Positions 1 through 6,780 of a stretch of 11,258 bases of DNA are shown piece by piece. Under the pieces are notes generated by a model. It ran no database searches, was not told where the DNA came from, and saw nothing but the letters and a program-made list of their open reading frames with translations. Position 1 is the stretch's first letter; every line of letters begins with the position of its first letter. This DNA is from an uncultured Clostridia bacterium (lineage in GTDB: Bacteria; Bacillota; Clostridia; Oscillospirales; Ruminococcaceae), in the NCBI GenBank assembly GCA_947177695.1, contig CAMWVO010000029.1, positions 1 through 11,258 of the forward strand, read 5' to 3'. The position numbers and the translations under genes were made by a program.

Positions 1-1
1 G

Positions 2-261
2 TTGAAAACAGTCCACCGGACTGTTTTCAAGGGAAGTTTTGCTTAGAGACGCAACGAGGAGGGGCGGTCGTGTTCGCCCCTCCTCGAAACGGCTCTCGCC
101 GTTTCTCACCTCCTGCTCCGTTTGGAACGAAAGGGGATTTCGCCGCCTGCGGGCGGCGACCAAAGGGCTCTGCCCTTTGGAAACTCGCAGCCTTGAAAGG
201 CTGGCGAACTTTTTTGAGTCGGCGGCTTCGCCGCCTGAGCGTTCAGACAGTTAGTGCGCTA
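2..261 (-). repeat. Multi-hairpin interspersed repeat, left copy
   Basis: This is a chain of hairpins whose minus-strand sequence aligns almost throughout with the plus strand of 10922-11212. Going up the plus coordinates, the stems are 2-14/18-30 (perfect 13 bp, 3-base loop), 55-66/75-86 (12 bp), 86-93/98-105 (8 bp), 140-147/152-159 (8 bp), 160-168/172-180 (9 bp), 188-193/198-203 (6 bp) and 221-226/230-235 (6 bp). The sense strand is taken as minus, matching dapL upstream. Between stems lies a conserved linker containing AGGAGGTGA (minus strand, 106-114). No intact protein is believable here: the open frames that cross it are translations of palindromes. The repeat may continue beyond the left edge of the window. 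The family is not one I can name. Confidence 0.85.
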
Positions 262-291
262 AATCAAAATTTATACTTTTTCTAAATTTTA

Positions 292-322
292 AAACGCAGT
301 ACCTATTGTCGGTACTGCGTTT
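292..322 (-). terminator. Intrinsic terminator after dapL
   Basis: A perfect 12-bp inverted repeat (292-303 with 311-322, 7-base loop) begins a few bases past the dapL stop. On the minus strand it is followed by a T/A-rich tail (TTTTAAAATTT, counting the end of the stem). It most likely ends the long minus-strand operon before the multi-hairpin repeat. The tail is not a pure U tract, so leakage into the repeat is possible. Confidence 0.75.
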
Positions 323-326
323 CAGG

Positions 327-1532
327 TTATTTCTTCAAGAGCGTTTTAAGCCGCTTCATCGCCTCCGCCGTATTCTCGTGAGAACCGAACGCTGTCAGTC
401 TGAACCAGCCCTTTCCGTTTGGACCGAAGCCCTCTCCGGGAGTTCCCACTACCTGTATCTCGTTCAGCAGGTAATCGAAAAATTCCCAGCTTCCCATGCC
501 GTTCGGACACTTCAGCCAGATGTATGGGGAGTTCTTTCCGCCCGTGTAGCTGATACCAAGCTCGTCGCAGGTTTCCGCCATAAGACGTGCGTTTTCCATG
601 TAGTAGTCAATGCTGCTGCGGGTCTGGCGCAGTCCATCTTCGGTAAACACCGCCGCCGCCGCGCACTGTACGGGATAGGACACGCCGTTGAACTTGCTGC
701 CCTGACGTCTCCGCCATATCTTGGACACACTTACCGCAGTTCCGTCCGCGGTATAGGCGTTAAGCTCGTTTGGAATGACCGTATAGCCGCATCTCATACC
801 CGTAAAGCCCGCCGTTTTGGAAAGCGAGCATATCTCTATCGCGCACTCTCTCGCACCATCTACGGCGAAAATGCTTCTGGGAAGTGTCTCGTCGCGGATA
901 AAGGCTTCATAAGCCGAGTCGAAAATTATCACGGCATTCTTGCTTTTTGCGTAGTCCACCCAGACTTTAAGCTGTTCCTTTGTGTAGACCGAACCCGTGG
1001 GATTGTTGGGGGAGCAGAGATAGATGATATCGCAGTCAACATTCGGGTCGGGCATTGCCGCAAAGCCGTTTTCCTCGTTGGAGGCGGCGTACAGGATATT
1101 TTTGCCGCTCATAACGTTGGAGTCCACATAAACAGGGTAGGCGGGATCGGTTATAAGCACTGTATTGTTTTCGCCGAAAATGTCAACGATATTGCCGCAG
1201 TCGCTTTTCGCGCCGTCGCTTATGAGAATCTCGTCGGGGTCAATGTCAACGCCGAAGCTTTTGTAGTATCCCGCGACCGCTTCACGCATGAAAGGATAAC
1301 CCCGCCCGCTGTCCTCGTAGCCGCGGAAAGTTTCCTTGTGAGCCATTTCCTCCGCGCCTTTTTTCATTGCCTCAACAGCGGCGGGAGCGATAGGCAGGGT
1401 AACGTCCCCGATACCCATGCGTATCAGGGTCTTGTCTGGATTTGCCGTCCTGTAGGCTTCAAGCCTTTTGGCAATGTCGATGAAAAGGTAATTTTCCTTT
1501 AAGCTCAAAAAATTTTCGTTTATAAAAGCCAT
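327..1532 (-). CDS. dapL: LL-diaminopimelate aminotransferase
   Basis: DapL is a cytoplasmic PLP enzyme that converts tetrahydrodipicolinate plus glutamate to LL-2,6-diaminopimelate and 2-oxoglutarate in one step, bypassing the acylated intermediates of the DapD/DapE routes. The 401-residue length is usual for the family. Visible fold-type I aminotransferase motifs are DPAYPVYVD (129-137), SPNNPTG (174-180), FDSAYEAF (204-211) and SLSKTAGFTGMRCGY (236-250), in which Lys239 should form the Schiff base with PLP. The N-terminal RMGIGDVTLP is characteristic of DapL. The ATG at 1532 is preceded by AAGGA with about 10 bases of spacing. It is the last gene of the block, 61 bases after dapF, and is followed by a terminator. 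The partner gene dapF makes the assignment firm. Confidence 0.96.
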   Translation of the reverse strand: MAFINENFLSLKENYLFIDIAKRLEAYRTANPDKTLIRMGIGDVTLPIAPAAVEAMKKGAEEMAHKETFRGYEDSGRGYPFMREAVAGYYKSFGVDIDPDEILISDGAKSDCGNIVDIFGENNTVLITDPAYPVYVDSNVMSGKNILYAASNEENGFAAMPDPNVDCDIIYLCSPNNPTGSVYTKEQLKVWVDYAKSKNAVIIFDSAYEAFIRDETLPRSIFAVDGARECAIEICSLSKTAGFTGMRCGYTVIPNELNAYTADGTAVSVSKIWRRRQGSKFNGVSYPVQCAAAAVFTEDGLRQTRSSIDYYMENARLMAETCDELGISYTGGKNSPYIWLKCPNGMGSWEFFDYLLNEIQVVGTPGEGFGPNGKGWFRLTAFGSHENTAEAMKRLKTLLKK

Positions 1533-1593
1533 TGTGCGATTGTCCTTTCTCTGTTGTGGACGTGTCTGCCGTCCCGTTTATGCGTAGGTTTGT
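1533..1593 (-). other. dapF-dapL intercistronic spacer with small hairpin
   Basis: This 61-base spacer holds a 5-bp GC-rich stem (1558-1562 with 1570-1574, 7-base loop) and then the dapL ribosome binding site. There is no U tract, so it is not a terminator. It may affect mRNA processing or dapL translation, but nothing in the sequence decides this. Confidence 0.3.
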
Positions 1594-2433
1594 TTACTTT
1601 AGTTCAATCTCGCCGTCGAAAACCTTTTCCGCTCCGCCGCGCATGAGTACGCTGCCGTCGCTTCTGTAGGTAATTGCAAGGTCTCCTCCGCGAAGTCTGA
1701 CGGTTATTTCCTCGCCGCATTTTGAGTATCCGCACAGGACTGCCGCCACCGCAGTAGCACAAGCTCCCGTGCCGCACGCCCAAGTCTCGCCGCTGCCACG
1801 CTCCCAGACGCGCATTTTGATCGTGCCGTCGGAAAGTATTTCGCAGAACTCTGTGTTCACCTTTTCGGGGAAAAGCGCGTGGTTTTCAAATGCGGGACCT
1901 ATTTTTTCAAGGTCGAGACCGTCAACGCCCGACGTGAAGATAACGCAGTGAGGGTTGCCCATGGAAACGGCTGTAATGTTGTACATTTTTCCGTTTACCT
2001 CGATGGGCTTGTTAATGAACGAATCGCCCTCCGCTTTCATGGGAATGTCCGCGGGCTTTGTCACCGCCTGACCCATATCCACCTCCACTGTCTCCACAAG
2101 ACCGTCCTTGACAAAAAGCTTCAGATATTTTATACCGCTTTTGGTCTCAAGGCTTATCTCGGTCTTGTCGGTAAGACCGTAGTCATACACATATTTTCCG
2201 ATACAGCGGGTACCGTTTCCGCACATCATGCCCTCGCTGCCGTCGGCGTTGAACATTCTCATGCGGAAGTCCGCTTTGTCCGATGGCATTATCAGTATCA
2301 GACCGTCCGAGCCTATGCCGAAGTGCCTGTCGCTTATGCGTACTGAAAGGGCTTCGGGATCTTCAACAGTTTCCTTGAAGCAGTTTACGTATACGTAATC
2401 GTTGCCGATACCCTGCATTTTGGTGAATTTCAT
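1594..2433 (-). CDS. dapF: Diaminopimelate epimerase
   Basis: DapF is a cofactor-independent epimerase that converts LL-diaminopimelate to the meso form, the cross-linking residue of peptidoglycan and the substrate of the final lysine decarboxylation. The protein has 279 residues from the ATG at 2433, a normal length. Its two catalytic cysteines are visible: Cys71 in MMCGNGTRC and Cys220 in ACGTGACA. Asn11 (GIGNDYVYV), the GNPH loop at 159-162 and Glu211-Arg212 fit the substrate-binding site. I chose ATG 2433 over an in-frame GTG at 2448 because MKFTKMQGIGND is the usual N-terminus of the family and GAGG lies nine bases upstream; the GTG overlaps the stop of the preceding ANTAR gene. The gap to that gene is 11 bases, so translation is probably coupled. 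Confidence 0.96.
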   Translation of the reverse strand: MKFTKMQGIGNDYVYVNCFKETVEDPEALSVRISDRHFGIGSDGLILIMPSDKADFRMRMFNADGSEGMMCGNGTRCIGKYVYDYGLTDKTEISLETKSGIKYLKLFVKDGLVETVEVDMGQAVTKPADIPMKAEGDSFINKPIEVNGKMYNITAVSMGNPHCVIFTSGVDGLDLEKIGPAFENHALFPEKVNTEFCEILSDGTIKMRVWERGSGETWACGTGACATAVAAVLCGYSKCGEEITVRLRGGDLAITYRSDGSVLMRGGAEKVFDGEIELK

Positions 2434-2444
2434 TGCAAATATCC

Positions 2445-3017
2445 TCACATTTCATAGGTTTTAAGTATGTCTTTCGCTATCGCGGTAAGGGGTACTCTCA
2501 TGTCCATGGCGCGCTTCTGTATTTGTCTGTGAGCGTCAGCCTCGGATATTCTCAGGTACTCCACAAGCACACATTTTGCGCGGTCGATAAGCTTTGCGTC
2601 CCTGAGCCTGTTTTCGAGAGCGAGATTTTCCTCCTGCAAACCCAGCTTCCGGGCGCGGGCGATCGACACATAGCGGAAGGTCTGCAAAAGCAGAGCCTTG
2701 TTAAGAGGCTTCGGCAGGATAAAAATATCCGTGCCGCCGATCTTTTTCGCTATTTCTCCGCAGTGTTTCGCAGCCGCCGCGATTATCACTCCGCAGCCCC
2801 GTCCCGCGGCGTATACCGCAAGATCGAGACCGAACTCCGTTTCAAGGGGAGCGTTCACAAACGCCATTGCGTAGCTGCTGCGGGAAAGCAAGTCCCTGCC
2901 GCCGTTTCCGTCCGAGACGGCTATGTGACCGAAGCCGTACTCCGAAGCGGCAAGGGAAATGTTTTCAAGGCTCTCGCCGCCGTGGGAAAAAATAACTATT
3001 CCGTTTTCTCCGTTCAT
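2445..3017 (-). CDS. ANTAR-domain regulator with degenerate receiver
   Basis: This 190-residue protein has an N-terminal CheY-like receiver fold (about 6-115), a short coiled linker (about 118-138) and a C-terminal ANTAR domain (about 136-187, with the LIDRAKCVLVEYLRISEADA signature). ANTAR proteins bind paired RNA hairpins and act as antiterminators. The place where a receiver normally has its phosphorylated aspartate reads FVNAPL, giving Asn55, while the conserved lysine is kept (Lys103 in LPKPL). Phosphorylation control is therefore unlikely in its usual form. The frame is open further upstream to 3194, but that part overlaps the GNAT gene; GGGAGGA six bases before ATG 3017 fixes the start. 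Relatives often sit near glnA or glutamate synthase genes in Clostridia, which fits a nitrogen role here, though its RNA target is unknown. Confidence 0.88.
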   Translation of the reverse strand: MNGENGIVIFSHGGESLENISLAASEYGFGHIAVSDGNGGRDLLSRSSYAMAFVNAPLETEFGLDLAVYAAGRGCGVIIAAAAKHCGEIAKKIGGTDIFILPKPLNKALLLQTFRYVSIARARKLGLQEENLALENRLRDAKLIDRAKCVLVEYLRISEADAHRQIQKRAMDMRVPLTAIAKDILKTYEM

Positions 3018-3045
3018 GCGGCGTCCTCCCTTGCAGTTGGCTGTA

Positions 3046-3591
3046 TTATGTACCCTTATCAATACAGTAGCAAATCTCGCCGTAGGGCGAAATATTTTCT
3101 CTTGCAAACCGTTCCACCGTATCGGTAACATACATCCGGGATTTTTCAAGTACTCTCCCCGATTTCGTGTTTTCAACTCTGTGGTACGCTTCAAGCTTCA
3201 GGAAATCCGTATTCCTGAAAGTAAAGTCAATAAGTCCCGCCAACGCTTCGCCGGCATAGCCTTTGCCCCAGAAACGTTTTCCGATACAGTATTCTACTTC
3301 CGCTGTACGGCAGTCGGAATACACTCTGCAAAAAGCAATCTGTCCGATGTTTTCGCCGCAGGATTTTTCCACGATAGCCCAACGGTAAAAATCGGGGCTT
3401 TTGTAGCTTTCGATATATTTTTCTAAAAGCTCCCTGACCTGCGGGACGGTCTCATAAACAGGCTCGCCGTATTCGTGCTGGATATTCGGGTCAGCCGCCC
3501 AGTTCTTAAACATATCCTCCCAGTCCTCGTGTATGAACGGACGGCAGCAAAGTCTTTCTGTTTCAAACGGTTTTGTGCCTATATGCTGCAT
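3046..3591 (-). CDS. GNAT acetyltransferase, RimJ/RimL-like (copy 1)
   Basis: This 181-residue GNAT protein of the RimJ/RimL branch transfers an acetyl group from acetyl-CoA to an amine; the branch includes ribosomal-protein N-terminal acetyltransferases but most members have unknown substrates. The opening IGTKPFETERLCCRPF is the usual first strand. The acetyl-CoA pyrophosphate loop is intact at Arg106-x-x-Gly109-x-Gly111 (RFWGKG). The C-terminal third (after RVLEK) departs from the common ending seen in copy 2. AGGAG lies six bases before ATG 3591, and an extended -10 promoter lies just upstream. It is clearly paralogous to the gene at 6082-6642 (shared GT-x-x-x-ETERL, WA-D, EPVY, YRWA, CIG/NIGQIA and VEYCIG/IEYCIG blocks). 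The substrate cannot be told. Confidence 0.9.
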   Translation of the reverse strand: MQHIGTKPFETERLCCRPFIHEDWEDMFKNWAADPNIQHEYGEPVYETVPQVRELLEKYIESYKSPDFYRWAIVEKSCGENIGQIAFCRVYSDCRTAEVEYCIGKRFWGKGYAGEALAGLIDFTFRNTDFLKLEAYHRVENTKSGRVLEKSRMYVTDTVERFARENISPYGEICYCIDKGT

Positions 3592-3609
3592 ATTGTTCTC
3601 CTGTTTTAC

Positions 3610-3638
3610 AGTATAGCATATTTTTTCGGAAAGGTAAA
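3610..3638 (-). promoter_or_regulatory. Extended -10 promoter for GNAT-ANTAR-dapF-dapL
   Basis: On the minus strand, TTTACC (3633-3638) is followed after exactly 17 bases by TATACT (3610-3615), with TG one base before the -10 (TGCTATACT). The expected start is near 3603, giving a leader of only about 12 bases that is almost all ribosome binding site. No terminator separates it from the upstream GXGXG gene, so it would add to read-through from the glutamate synthase promoter. Confidence 0.65.
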
Positions 3639-3645
3639 GACTAAA

Positions 3646-4374
3646 TCAGTTATTTACATAAAGCTGCTTGTAAGGATTTGCAGTATTGGGACTGAGCTTG
3701 AAGAAGTGAGAACTCAGCAGCTCGGCGGCGTTAAGACCGAACTCTGCGGAAAATTCCTCAACGTCGGCGCGGATAGCTTCGATATCTTCGGGGGAAGCGT
3801 CCTCGCACTTGACCTGAACGGGAAGTCCAGCAGGAGCGTGTTCCGAGCGGATATAGACAGCTCCGCCGTGCATACCCGTGCCGCAGAAGCCGCCCACGGG
3901 ACAGCTTCCCTCACAGCCTATGCCAAGCACGACGATACGTCCGCCCGCCTGATACTCGCCCAGAAAGTCGCCGACCTTTTCGCCGATAACGATAACGGGA
4001 ACGTGGGACTGATACTCTTTCATATGGATACCGGCGCGGTAGCCTGCTCCGCCGCGGATAAATATTTTTCCGTCGCGCATACCGTAGCCCACCGCGTCGC
4101 CGCAGTTTCCGTGAATGATTATCTCGCCCGAGTTCATTGTGTCGCCAACAGCGTCCTGAGCGTTGGCGAAAACGGTTATGCGGCAGTTGTTGAGGTACGC
4201 GCCCAGAGCGTTTCCGGGAATGCCGTGTACCTCGATATTCTTGCCGCTTGTTCGGGTGCCGATATAGCGCTGTCCCAGAGTGTTTTCTATAACGATATCC
4301 TTGTCTCCCGCGGAGCTTACAAGGTGATTGAGGTCTTTGTAGTGCATATTGTCCGCGTTTATCTTAGTCGACAT
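3646..4374 (-). CDS. Glutamate synthase GXGXG-domain subunit
   Basis: This is the free-standing counterpart of the C-terminal GXGXG (beta-helix) domain of bacterial GltB. In the fused enzyme that domain has no catalytic residues but holds the ammonia tunnel and the contacts between amidotransferase and synthase domains. The 242-residue protein shows the repeated glycine pattern: GNALGAYL (54-61), DAVGDTM (74-80), GDAVGYGM (92-99), GYRAGIHM (111-118), VGDFLGEYQAGG (134-145), then a Cys/Gly-rich stretch with GTGMHGG (165-171). A further short tail (about 190-242) seems to lack the pattern. I chose ATG 4374, preceded by GGGAGG eight bases upstream, rather than an in-frame TTG at 4392. This start overlaps the end of the oxidoreductase gene by 11 bases, implying coupled translation. 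Confidence 0.9.
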   Translation of the reverse strand: MSTKINADNMHYKDLNHLVSSAGDKDIVIENTLGQRYIGTRTSGKNIEVHGIPGNALGAYLNNCRITVFANAQDAVGDTMNSGEIIIHGNCGDAVGYGMRDGKIFIRGGAGYRAGIHMKEYQSHVPVIVIGEKVGDFLGEYQAGGRIVVLGIGCEGSCPVGGFCGTGMHGGAVYIRSEHAPAGLPVQVKCEDASPEDIEAIRADVEEFSAEFGLNAAELLSSHFFKLSPNTANPYKQLYVNN

Positions 4375-5611
4375 TTCCGTAACCTCCCGCAAGTTTTTCG
4401 TTCCGATAGCCTCTTGAAAAGGCTATCATCTGCGGCTTTTCTTTAAGAAGCTCAAAGTCGCATTCGTCAATGGAGATATGATGCTTGATGAGCGAGGTGT
4501 AGATACCCGCGCGCTTCACGTCTCCCATAAGGATAAAGCCTTTCAGTTCATTGTCCTTTGTGACAAGCTTTTTGTAATTTTTTACGCCGTCAGTTTCGGT
4601 AAAGGCTTCGCCGTCGTAGCTGCCCGCTGTGATGATGTGCAGTCCGAAAAAGCCGATAGCGTTCATGGGAATGGCGTTAAGGTAGTAGGTCTCCTTGCCC
4701 GCCATATTCTGACCCGCTACTTCGCCCTGCATAAAGGCGTTGGGGAGAAGCGCAAGTATCTTCTGCTGTCCTGTGGTGATATCAAGAGACTCGGTGCAGT
4801 CTCCCGCGGCGTAAACGTCCTTCAGACCGTTTACAGCCTGCTTCTGGTCGGTGACGATTCCGCGGTTCACCGTTCCGCCCGCTTCTGCGGCAAGCTCGGT
4901 GTTTGGACGTACTCCCACCGCAAGAATTACCATGTCAAACTCAACGGTGTCGCCGTTGTTCAGCAGAGCGGAATTTTCGGAGAATTCCTTAACGCTTGTT
5001 CCGAGAATGAACTTGACGCCCTTGCTTTCAATGTGCTTCTGCATGATTGCGGAGGCGTCCTCGTCCAGAATTGAGGGGAGTATCCTGTCCGCAAGGTCGA
5101 TAACGGTCATGTCCGCGCCGTAATGCTCTAAGGCTTCGGCGGCTTTAAGTCCGATAAGACCCGCTCCCACGATAAGCACCTTTGCGCCCTTGGTAACAGC
5201 TTCCTTAACGGCTTTCGCGCTGTCAAAGGTCATGAAAGTGAACTTTTTCGTCACCTTGTCAAGACCCTCCATAGGCGGGATAAAAGGCTTTGAACCCGCT
5301 GCTATCATAAGCTTGTCGTATGAAATCTCGTTTCCGTTTTCTATGGTGACGGTTTTTGCGGAGGGATTTATCTTTGTAACTTTCGTGCCAAAAAGGGTGT
5401 CCACGTCATTTTTCTCGTAGAAGTCCTCGTCACGGTAGCGCATATTTTCCTCCGTGACCGCGCCTTTCAGCCAGTAGGAGATAAGAGGACGGGAATATGT
5501 ATGGTACTTTTCGTCGGAGATAACAACTATCTGCCCCTCTTTGTCCACCTGACGTATGCCCTGAACAGTACCTATTGCTGCGGCGGAATTGCCGATAATA
5601 ACGTATTTCAT
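4364..5611 (-). CDS. FAD/NAD(P)-dependent pyridine nucleotide-disulfide oxidoreductase
   Basis: This 415-residue flavoprotein has the two-dinucleotide-binding-domain fold of NADH oxidases, rubredoxin reductases and the NirB N-terminus. The FAD-binding start is VIIGNSAAAIG (4-14), the NAD(P) motif is VGAGLIGLKAAEAL (148-161) followed by the acidic Asp172 (IDLAD), and the second FAD motif is VYAAGD (266-271). No redox-active CxxC is seen, so it should pass hydride electrons to a partner rather than reduce a disulfide. Its place after a four-cluster ferredoxin and before the GXGXG subunit argues that it takes electrons from NAD(P)H for glutamate synthase, in place of the GltD small subunit. Asp172 suggests NADH, which is an inference. 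Its ATG overlaps the ferredoxin stop by one base (TAATG). Confidence 0.9.
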   Translation of the reverse strand: MKYVIIGNSAAAIGTVQGIRQVDKEGQIVVISDEKYHTYSRPLISYWLKGAVTEENMRYRDEDFYEKNDVDTLFGTKVTKINPSAKTVTIENGNEISYDKLMIAAGSKPFIPPMEGLDKVTKKFTFMTFDSAKAVKEAVTKGAKVLIVGAGLIGLKAAEALEHYGADMTVIDLADRILPSILDEDASAIMQKHIESKGVKFILGTSVKEFSENSALLNNGDTVEFDMVILAVGVRPNTELAAEAGGTVNRGIVTDQKQAVNGLKDVYAAGDCTESLDITTGQQKILALLPNAFMQGEVAGQNMAGKETYYLNAIPMNAIGFFGLHIITAGSYDGEAFTETDGVKNYKKLVTKDNELKGFILMGDVKRAGIYTSLIKHHISIDECDFELLKEKPQMIAFSRGYRNEKLAGGYGNVD

Positions 5612-6060
5612 TAGTCCTCACCTCTTTCCTCAAAGACTATCGCGCCGTTTATGCAGCCCGAAACGCAGGCGGGTTCTCCCGCGCTATTCCGTGTACATAA
5701 TTCGCATTTGGTAATGGTCTTGCCGTCATTCTTTTCGTCGATGACGATACAGCCGTAGGGACAGGACAGTACGCAGGTGTAGCAGCCTACGCAGCGGCTG
5801 TCGTCGATACGGATAATCCCGTCGTCAAAGGAAAGCGCGCCTGTGATACAGCCCTTTACGCAGGGGTGAGCGGTACACTGTCTGCACTGCACCGCGAAGC
5901 TTACTCCGTCAAGCTCCTCCACGGTAATGCGGGGGACGGGGTTTTTGTCCAGCTTAAAGGTTTTTGCCATATCGCTTTCGCCGCTGTTTGCAAAAGCGCA
6001 GTAATATTCGCAGAGGTGACACCCAAGGCATCTGTCCTCATTTACGTAAACTCTTTTCAT
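5611..6060 (-). CDS. Ferredoxin with four 4Fe-4S binding sites
   Basis: This 149-residue electron-transfer protein of the HycB/DmsB-like type has sixteen cysteines in four groups of four: 11, 14, 17, 21; 59, 62, 67, 71; 90, 93, 96, 100; and 119, 122, 132, 136, plus an extra Cys104. The third group is the classic CxxCxxCxxxCP. It has no signal peptide or membrane segment, so it should be a cytoplasmic electron wire. Placed directly before the oxidoreductase gene, with a one-base overlap, it most likely carries electrons from that flavoprotein to the Fe-S/FMN core of glutamate synthase. AAGGAG lies six bases before ATG 6060. It could alternatively accept electrons from other donors such as reduced ferredoxin. 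Confidence 0.92.
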   Translation of the reverse strand: MKRVYVNEDRCLGCHLCEYYCAFANSGESDMAKTFKLDKNPVPRITVEELDGVSFAVQCRQCTAHPCVKGCITGALSFDDGIIRIDDSRCVGCYTCVLSCPYGCIVIDEKNDGKTITKCELCTRNSAGEPACVSGCINGAIVFEERGED

Positions 6061-6081
6061 AAAAAGCTCCTTTTTAAAAGA

Positions 6082-6642
6082 TCAGAGGTTTTTGTATTCG
6101 TCTCTCAGAATGGAAAAATACAGTCTTCCCACATATTCGCCGTTCATATAAAAGTAGTCGCGGAGAGTTCCCTCATATGTAAGTCCGCATTTTTCTATAA
6201 CACGTTTGGACGGCTTGTTGATCGTTTTGGTGCATATCTGAACCTTGTGCAGGTTTATTTTGTCAAAACCGTACGCAATGACCGCCTTTGCCGCCTCGGT
6301 AGCGTAGCCCTTGCACTGAAAAGCCGCGCCGATACAGTACTCTATCTCGGCAAAGTGATTTTTGCTGTCCACAAGGAAATACGCGATCTGACCGATACAT
6401 TCGCCGCTTGCTTTTTCAATGACCGCCCATCGGTAGTAATCGTCCCTTTCGTAAGAGCCGATATATTTGTCAAGCAGACCTTTTACTTCCTCGGCTGTGG
6501 AATATACGGGTTCGCTGTATAGCGACTGGACTTTTTCGTCGGCTATCCAGTTGTTCAGCATTGATCGGTTGTCCTCATATGTAAATCTGCGGAGTACCAG
6601 CCGTTCCGTTTCAATTGTGTTTGTACCAACGTGGGTCAGCAT
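6082..6642 (-). CDS. GNAT acetyltransferase, RimJ/RimL-like (copy 2)
   Basis: This 186-residue GNAT protein resembles the RimJ/RimL branch along its full length, including the typical ending RVIEKCGLTYEGTLRDY and a final YFSILRDEY. It is a paralogue of the gene at 3046-3591. The acetyl-CoA pyrophosphate loop, normally R/Q-x-x-G-x-G, reads Ala107-F-Q-Cys110-K-Gly112, so both the first residue and the first glycine are replaced; binding may rely on the remaining backbone, or activity may be reduced. AAGGAG lies about seven bases before ATG 6642. It sits inside the glutamate synthase gene series, between the core subunit and its ferredoxin, where no acetyltransferase is expected, and it may have its own promoter. 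The substrate is unknown. Confidence 0.9.
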   Translation of the reverse strand: MLTHVGTNTIETERLVLRRFTYEDNRSMLNNWIADEKVQSLYSEPVYSTAEEVKGLLDKYIGSYERDDYYRWAVIEKASGECIGQIAYFLVDSKNHFAEIEYCIGAAFQCKGYATEAAKAVIAYGFDKINLHKVQICTKTINKPSKRVIEKCGLTYEGTLRDYFYMNGEYVGRLYFSILRDEYKNL

Positions 6643-6663
6643 TTCAATTCTCCTTTTTTAGAG

Positions 6664-6669
6664 ATTATA
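6664..6669 (-). promoter_or_regulatory. Possible -10 box upstream of GNAT copy 2
   Basis: A perfect TATAAT on the minus strand, within AATTTATAATC, lies about 10 bases before the ribosome binding site of the GNAT gene. No good -35 hexamer is found at 16-18 bases upstream. If used, the transcript would begin close to 6657, giving the same near-absent leader as at the other GNAT gene. Confidence 0.4.
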
Positions 6670-6700
6670 AATTAGAGAATAGAGGTAAGACTTTTTTACC

Positions 6701-6780
6701 CGCCCCCTTGAGGGGGCTTTGTTCAGTCAAATATTACGGTATTTAACCGTGGGGGTGACTCAGCCCGCGGGGGCTCCCCG
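6701..6780. other. Hairpin-rich spacer inside the glutamate synthase series
   Basis: The 138-base gap between the core subunit and GNAT copy 2 (6643-6780) holds several short palindromes: a 6-bp C/G stem with a TTGA loop (6702-6707/6712-6717), a 5-bp ACGGT/ACCGT stem (6736-6740/6746-6750), and interleaved G and C runs at 6751-6780. On the minus (operon) strand the C/G hairpin is followed by GGGTAAAAAAG, so there is no U tract and it is not a standard terminator. It has a different base make-up from the flanking genes and is not alike to the repeat at the window ends. It may be a small insertion, an attenuating structure or an mRNA processing site. Confidence 0.5.

Noticed and set aside
1..261. 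A CRISPR array
   Set aside because: The repeated palindromes differ from one another and have no regular spacers; the region is one element made of distinct hairpins.
39..285. Two overlapping plus-strand frames of 71 codons that look like small proteins
   Set aside because: They read across the hairpins of the left repeat; the same arginine- and proline-rich peptide style appears from the right repeat on the opposite strand, which is what translating palindromic repeats gives.
306..1502. A 398-codon plus-strand open frame
   Set aside because: It is the complement of dapL, whose motifs and catalytic lysine are unmistakable; the plus-strand product has no recognisable domain.
3018..3194. A longer start for the ANTAR protein, adding 59 residues
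   Set aside because: The added part overlaps the GNAT gene, does not resemble a receiver domain, and a strong ribosome binding site precedes the internal ATG at 3017.
6643..6780. ANTAR-type paired hairpin target
   Set aside because: The hairpins here have four- and five-base loops instead of six-base loops with A at position 1 and G at position 4, and no terminator follows.
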